Shown here: piece after piece, positions 22,847 through 26,546 of the stretch
Layout of the letters: the number at the start of each line of letters is the position of its first letter
Position numbering within the stretch: the stretch's first letter is position 1
From: Bacteroidia bacterium
Lineage (GTDB): Bacteria > Bacteroidota > Bacteroidia > Bacteroidales > Dysgonomonadaceae
DNA length: 26,546 nucleotides
NCBI GenBank assembly: GCA_025999435.1
Contig: BNXH01000022.1
Coordinates: 1 to 26,546, forward strand
Direction of reading: 5' to 3'
Notes under the pieces: model-generated
Database searches by the model: none
Seen by the model: the letters and a program-made list of their open reading frames with translations, nothing else
Told to the model about the DNA's origin: nothing
Program-made: the position numbers and the translations under genes

Positions 22847-24118
22847 TTATGCAGCCAATCTCTCCTCTATTAAAGGAATATTCTCATTGACGAGGTTGAC
22901 TATCTGATTATGGTATTTGGTTGTCTTATTGCAAGTGCCTCTCGATTGTATAACCTTTAGTTGGGATAAAGAGATTTCTATTGTTTCAATCCTTTTCCCG
23001 TCAATACAAGCCGATAAGATAAGCGAATCGGGTTTTGAGTGATAGCTGCCGACACAGTGCTTCATGACCTTACCTTCGGTTATTATCTCCGCTACGCTCT
23101 CCAATACCCGCACATTAATCAATCCGTCAGAAAATACCAGTCCGAAGAACCGGGCTTTGGCTTCCCTGTATGCGTCCTCTTTTTCAAGCTGCTTTTCGAT
23201 TTCTAGCTGAGCGTCCGCCTTTGCTTTCTTAATTACATAGCGGTCATGTTCCGCTTTCAGGTTGGCGGGACAAACATATTTCGCATTGTGCAGGTCTTTA
23301 CCAAAGAAGCGGAGCATGTCTATATAATCACACCAAAGGGTTGCATCCCTGATTATGTACTTGTTCCTGATACATATTTTGATTGATGCCCAGTAGCTAT
23401 CTATATTTTTCCAACCACTATCCATGATACGCTTTAACAGTTTGGCGTATCCTGCTTTGATTAGTGTTTCGGCTTTACTGTCTGTTAACAGGATACGGAA
23501 TAAATCCAATGGCCTTTGGTTATATAAGGCTTTCTTATAGCCTGTCCTTTTGAGTCCGGGTATCAGCTTTTGCTTTGGATATACCGCACCTGTATAGATG
23601 CGGTTATAGACATCAATTTCCTGCCGTAATTCCAACGGTGTATGGAATATCCATGAATCGTAATACATAGTGCCCATTGTCTGACGTAGTTTGGCAAATG
23701 TGCAGTACTTCCCATCAGGTGCAATCCAGCGTTGCATCACTTCGGATGCACTGTATTTGGGTAATTCCCCGATTTTGCTCGTATATCCTAACATAATAGT
23801 CCGTAATACCTGACAGCCTTTGTGAGAGTCAATAACAGTCATATAATAGCTGTCATTGAATGTCCGTTTTGCTGTGGCTTTTACAGCCAGCTTTGATTTA
23901 CAGTCCGGGCAATCACAGCCCAAAAGGGTCGTAATCAGTTCGCCTTCTCCCTGCCACGAGTGTCCGCACTTGGAACAGGTTACAATACCTTTCTTCGAGC
24001 GGTATCCGAGGTATTCAATTGCATGGTCATATCCCCATTGTATCTGTTCTTTGGTGATAGATGGTAGCGTTTTGCTTGCTTCTACAACTTGCTGTTGGAA
24101 TTTATTCTTTGGTTTCAT
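22847..24118 (-). CDS. PcfJ-like protein
   Basis: This matches the PcfJ-like family of conjugative elements (named after a gene of the enterococcal pCF10 transfer region; molecular role not established). The N-terminal region has a zinc-ribbon-like set of cysteines: TCSKCGHSW (Cys48, Cys51) and GCDCPDCKSK (Cys68, Cys70, Cys73). The C-terminal core, the most conserved part of the family, has GKVMKHCVGSYHSKPDS (His354, Cys355, His360) and IETIEISLSQLKVIQSRG. The length of 423 residues is normal. It starts two bases after the PcfK-like stop, and the two genes normally occur together. Confidence 0.85.
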   Translation of the reverse strand: MKPKNKFQQQVVEASKTLPSITKEQIQWGYDHAIEYLGYRSKKGIVTCSKCGHSWQGEGELITTLLGCDCPDCKSKLAVKATAKRTFNDSYYMTVIDSHKGCQVLRTIMLGYTSKIGELPKYSASEVMQRWIAPDGKYCTFAKLRQTMGTMYYDSWIFHTPLELRQEIDVYNRIYTGAVYPKQKLIPGLKRTGYKKALYNQRPLDLFRILLTDSKAETLIKAGYAKLLKRIMDSGWKNIDSYWASIKICIRNKYIIRDATLWCDYIDMLRFFGKDLHNAKYVCPANLKAEHDRYVIKKAKADAQLEIEKQLEKEDAYREAKARFFGLVFSDGLINVRVLESVAEIITEGKVMKHCVGSYHSKPDSLILSACIDGKRIETIEISLSQLKVIQSRGTCNKTTKYHNQIVNLVNENIPLIEERLAA

Positions 24119-24120
24119 AT

Positions 24121-24531
24121 TTAAAACAGGCTTAATTGGTTGGTAACTTCATTTTTCTTGGCTGTAGGCTTCCTTTTAGGCTGCATCATCCGGTTGTAAG
24201 CATCATCTTGCGCTTTTTGTATAGCTTCCCTGCGGGCTTCTTCCTTTTCTTCTGCGGTTAGTTCTACCACATGGTTTACCACTACATTACAGTTTATCGG
24301 CTTGCCTGCTTCTATGTTATCTGTTGTATAATAATCTTCAGCCATGCCGAATATCTCGTCATCATGGAAACCGTTGCATCCGCTTTGCTGTACCTGATTC
24401 AGGATATAAATACAGCAGTCGTCAATGTTCTTGTTGTTTTTTGCGAATGCTTCGGCGAACAAGGCATCAACCGATGCCCGTTGTTCCAAATGTGTCAATA
24501 TTGTCCGTGTAAAATATGCTGTTGATTTCAT
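24121..24531 (-). CDS. PcfK-like protein
   Basis: This 136-residue protein fits the PcfK-like family. It has an N-terminal helical region (TLEQ-type repeat TILTHLEQRASVDALFAEAF), then KNIDDCCIYILNQVQQSGCN and GFHDDEIFGMAEDYYTTDNI, with a charged C-terminal helix and a final NQLSLF. The family is partnered with PcfJ in many conjugative elements of Bacteroidota and Firmicutes; the function is unknown. The gene precedes the PcfJ-like gene by two bases, as expected. Confidence 0.85.
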   Translation of the reverse strand: MKSTAYFTRTILTHLEQRASVDALFAEAFAKNNKNIDDCCIYILNQVQQSGCNGFHDDEIFGMAEDYYTTDNIEAGKPINCNVVVNHVVELTAEEKEEARREAIQKAQDDAYNRMMQPKRKPTAKKNEVTNQLSLF

Positions 24532-24558
24532 AAGTATATATATTTTTTAAAATTCATC

Positions 24559-24708
24559 TTACCTGTATATATCATGTACTTGTATTAAAAGTAAGTCTCC
24601 ATACCATTTCCCTTCAATCCCGCCATCTACTATCTGGCGGTACATAATCCGCATTTCGAGTTCCGAACCCGAATAAAGCGTCCCTTTATCATCTATGATT
24701 CTCCACAT
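24559..24708 (-). CDS. Small hypothetical protein, 49 residues
   Basis: An ATG at 24708 opens a 49-codon frame beginning MWRIIDDKGTLYSGSELEMR and ending QVHDIYR. It fills the gap between the 339-residue gene (two bases away) and the PcfK-like gene. The start resembles small proteins of Bacteroidota mobile elements that begin 'MW..IDDKGTLYSGSE..M' (from memory). Tight spacing and this resemblance support it as a real gene; the function is unknown. Confidence 0.65.
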   Translation of the reverse strand: MWRIIDDKGTLYSGSELEMRIMYRQIVDGGIEGKWYGDLLLIQVHDIYR

Positions 24709-24710
24709 GG

Positions 24711-25730
24711 TTATTTCTGTTTTAGGTTTAGTATTGTATCCAGTTCTTCACGCTTGGTTTTGGAAAATATCCACCCTGCCTGTTTTCCTCCGTCATGGGT
24801 CAGTCTCGGATTGAATTTCCCTCCCATAGCGGATAACAGGTCTTTAATTGGTTTGGTATCCCCGAACAGGGCGATTGCTTTCTCCGAATAATCGACTACC
24901 TCGAAAGAGAGGTTGTCGGATTCAATTACTTGTGCCGGTTGTTCCTGTACTTCCTTCCCCGCGACAGCTTTATTCGTATTAATGTAAATACCATCGGGAC
25001 AGCCTGCGGTATAGGCAAATTCTTCGATTGTGTTTTCCCTTGTGTATATGGGGCATTTTTCAATTATCCATCCCCTGTATTTGCTTTCCCCTAAATAGTA
25101 TCCCGCACCCATTGAGTATTTTTCCCTGTGCTCGTAATCTTCGTTGTATTCCGCTAAATGGGCTGTACCTTCAAAGTTGGATGCGTATTTACACATCTCG
25201 GAAAAAATGTCCCTCTTATGCTTGGAAAAGCCTAAAATGACGGTACATTGTGTACGGCTTGCATAATAATCGGTCTGGCTGTCGCTTTCGTCCTGCTTTA
25301 ATCGGGCAACAATTAGTGCCTGTGCTTCACTGGGCAGGTTCTCCTGTAACCATTTGCGACCGATTACTTTTACTGCTTCCCTGCGTTCATCCTCTTTCTT
25401 TTCTGCGTCCCTCTTTGCGTCCTGTTTAGCCTTTGCTTTGGCATAGAGGTCTGCAACTTCCGCTTCGGGCATAAATTCGATATTGTTTTCATCGTAATAC
25501 ATCCCGATACCGAATTTTTGACTTAACGGCTTAATGATTCTTGACTGTTGCAAATCAAGGGTACGGAGGTTTATCAAATGATAATGGTAGCCGTAATCAT
25601 TGTGTGTAATTTTGTGGATTACATAGCGGTCATAACTGTAGCCTTCCATCTGAACGATTTGGTTTACTTCTACTGCTTTTTTGTCTGTATCGGTGGTTGT
25701 ACCCCCGAATAATGAATATAATTTTGTCAT
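24711..25730 (-). CDS. Mobile-element accessory protein with C-terminal 'ALFGDTKPIKD' module
   Basis: The N-terminal region (about 1-100) begins MTKLYSLFGGTTTDTDKKAV. It is followed by an Ala/Lys/Glu-rich helical segment (about 90-135), a central soluble domain with YASRTQCTVILGFSKHKRDI, and a C-terminal module (about 280-339). The module reads YSEKAIALFGDTKPIKDLLS, GGKFNPRLTHDGGKQAGWIF and KREELDTIL. It recurs in proteins of large plasmids, phages and conjugative elements, and its function is not established. Length and arrangement resemble proteins seen in other Bacteroidota elements. It lies between the SLOG-family gene and the 49-residue ORF in a leftward operon. Confidence 0.65.
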   Translation of the reverse strand: MTKLYSLFGGTTTDTDKKAVEVNQIVQMEGYSYDRYVIHKITHNDYGYHYHLINLRTLDLQQSRIIKPLSQKFGIGMYYDENNIEFMPEAEVADLYAKAKAKQDAKRDAEKKEDERREAVKVIGRKWLQENLPSEAQALIVARLKQDESDSQTDYYASRTQCTVILGFSKHKRDIFSEMCKYASNFEGTAHLAEYNEDYEHREKYSMGAGYYLGESKYRGWIIEKCPIYTRENTIEEFAYTAGCPDGIYINTNKAVAGKEVQEQPAQVIESDNLSFEVVDYSEKAIALFGDTKPIKDLLSAMGGKFNPRLTHDGGKQAGWIFSKTKREELDTILNLKQK

Positions 25731-25738
25731 GGTTGTTG

Positions 25739-26230
25739 TTATTTATACAGGTTAATAATCGGGATGTTGTTTGCTTCTGCCCTGCGGACAGTATAGCCCG
25801 TACCGCTACGTGAAATCTGACCATAATAAGCTATCAGTAAAGAGCAATGCTCTATCATGTAATCATTACGGCGTAAAAAGCAGCCGTCATAGTAGCGGGA
25901 AGAAAGGATGATATTCGATGTCGCCTTGTCAGCTATATTCATATACCGCTGTTTAGCTTCATCCCTGAAATACAGGTGATGCCCTGCATAGGGAACAGCA
26001 CAGAATAACTGTATGCCGGAGAACTCCTGTTGCAACTCAAGGACTATCTCTGCTGAAAGTAAATCGAATCCTACCGCACCACCCACAATAAATGTTGTGT
26101 AACCATTGTGATACTGCTGACGGATTGTATATGTTAATTCTTCTCTCAAGGAAACAATAGCGTTAGCATTGATATGGCGATGCCCTGTAAATGCCACTGT
26201 CTTTGATTTATCTATATGTATTGTTTGCAT
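25739..26230 (-). CDS. SLOG-family (DUF1273/YpsA-like) protein
   Basis: This 163-residue Rossmann-like protein has the marks of the SLOG superfamily. These are VAFTGHRHI (residues 12-20), IVGGAVGFDLLSAEI (48-62), a charged LRRNDYMIEHCSLLIAYY (119-136) and SGTGYTVRRAE (142-152) near the end. SLOG proteins bind nucleotide-like ligands; members occur in conflict and mobile-element settings and some generate or sense nucleotide signals. The specific ligand cannot be read here. It is the second visible gene of the leftward operon. Confidence 0.8.
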   Translation of the reverse strand: MQTIHIDKSKTVAFTGHRHINANAIVSLREELTYTIRQQYHNGYTTFIVGGAVGFDLLSAEIVLELQQEFSGIQLFCAVPYAGHHLYFRDEAKQRYMNIADKATSNIILSSRYYDGCFLRRNDYMIEHCSLLIAYYGQISRSGTGYTVRRAEANNIPIINLYK

Positions 26231-26242
26231 AATAATTTGGTT

Positions 26243-26512
26243 TTAAAGGATAAATGCGATTATTGCCATGCAGATAGCAATCAGACAAATAAGGGAAACA
26301 AGGGAGAGTATAATCCGAACCGACAAGCGGATGATTTTAAGCACGCTACGGACAAGTATGTAAATTCCTGCCACCACTAACAGCGACACTCCCGTTTTAG
26401 CCACACACCACACGCAAACACCCAATAGAGCCACTCCCAACACCCATTTAATGCTGAGTGGAAAGTAGGAAATATTGTTTTCTTTATTTTTTTCTGTCCT
26501 TTTCATATCCAT
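26243..26512 (-). CDS. Small polytopic membrane protein
   Basis: After a charged N-terminus (about 14 residues), the protein has two or three hydrophobic segments at about 18-38, 43-57 and 66-89 (for example GVSLLVVAGIYILVRSV and LVSLICLIAICMAIIAFIL). It has no recognised family. The start could be either of two Met codons (MDMKRTEK). It is 12 bases upstream of the SLOG-family gene and is probably co-transcribed. The window ends just upstream, so it may not be the first gene of the operon. Confidence 0.6.
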   Translation of the reverse strand: MDMKRTEKNKENNISYFPLSIKWVLGVALLGVCVWCVAKTGVSLLVVAGIYILVRSVLKIIRLSVRIILSLVSLICLIAICMAIIAFIL

Positions 26513-26546
26513 CGACTTTTTTTTTATGCCGGGGCGGAGCCAGTGA

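Overview
The window looks like part of a large conjugative element (an integrative conjugative element or a plasmid) from a member of the Bacteroidota. The evidence is a CTnDOT-type transfer operon in canonical order (traI, J, K, L, M, N, O, then traQ), PcfK/PcfJ-like genes, Bacteroides-type -7 promoter boxes (TAnnTTTG), and a protein with a type IX secretion C-terminal sorting domain. No integrase, relaxase, TraG ATPase, rRNA, tRNA or CRISPR array lies in the window, so the type of element and the species cannot be fixed. All family names come from reading motifs; no database search was run.

Layout. (1) 3-5912, + strand: traI (5'-truncated by the window edge), traJ, traK, traL, traM, traN, traO. 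Several of the gaps between these genes hold GC-rich or AT-rich hairpin repeats. (2) 5994-13466, + strand: three large surface-protein genes sit between traO and traQ, where CTnDOT-type operons often carry traP. They encode a 1489-residue repetitive fibre-like protein, a type IX-secreted protein, and a beta-barrel protein with an OmpA peptidoglycan-binding domain. They may form a cell-contact or mating-pair adhesin. (3) 13488-14163: traQ, a small overlapping membrane-peptide ORF, and a strong terminator closing the operon.

(4) About 14738-20697, + strand: an AT-rich island, clearly different in base composition from its flanks, inserted into a leftward gene. The N-terminal piece of that gene is at 20688-20780 and the C-terminal piece at 14193-14738. 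The island is one tightly coupled operon behind a Bacteroides-type promoter: a small Xre-type regulator, a cytosine-5 DNA methyltransferase, an 870-residue protein with two GHKL ATPase domains (a MutL/MORC-like one at the N-terminus and a histidine-kinase-like one at the C-terminus, with a possible phosphoacceptor His), a receiver-like protein with a plausible phosphoacceptor Asp, and a caspase/CHAT-like protein with a His/Cys pair. I read this as a candidate undescribed defence system. The methyltransferase would mark self DNA, the ATPase/kinase-like protein would sense unmodified or damaged DNA, the receiver would relay the signal, and the caspase-like protein would be the effector. That model is inference; the domain calls rest on visible motifs.

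(5) 20807-26512, - strand: a leftward operon of typical Bacteroidota mobile-element accessory genes. It has a small membrane protein, a SLOG-family protein, a 339-residue protein with a C-terminal module seen in mobile elements, a 49-residue ORF, PcfK-like and PcfJ-like proteins, four unrecognised small genes, a terminator, and then a DUF6922-like gene whose promoter region carries a perfect inverted repeat.
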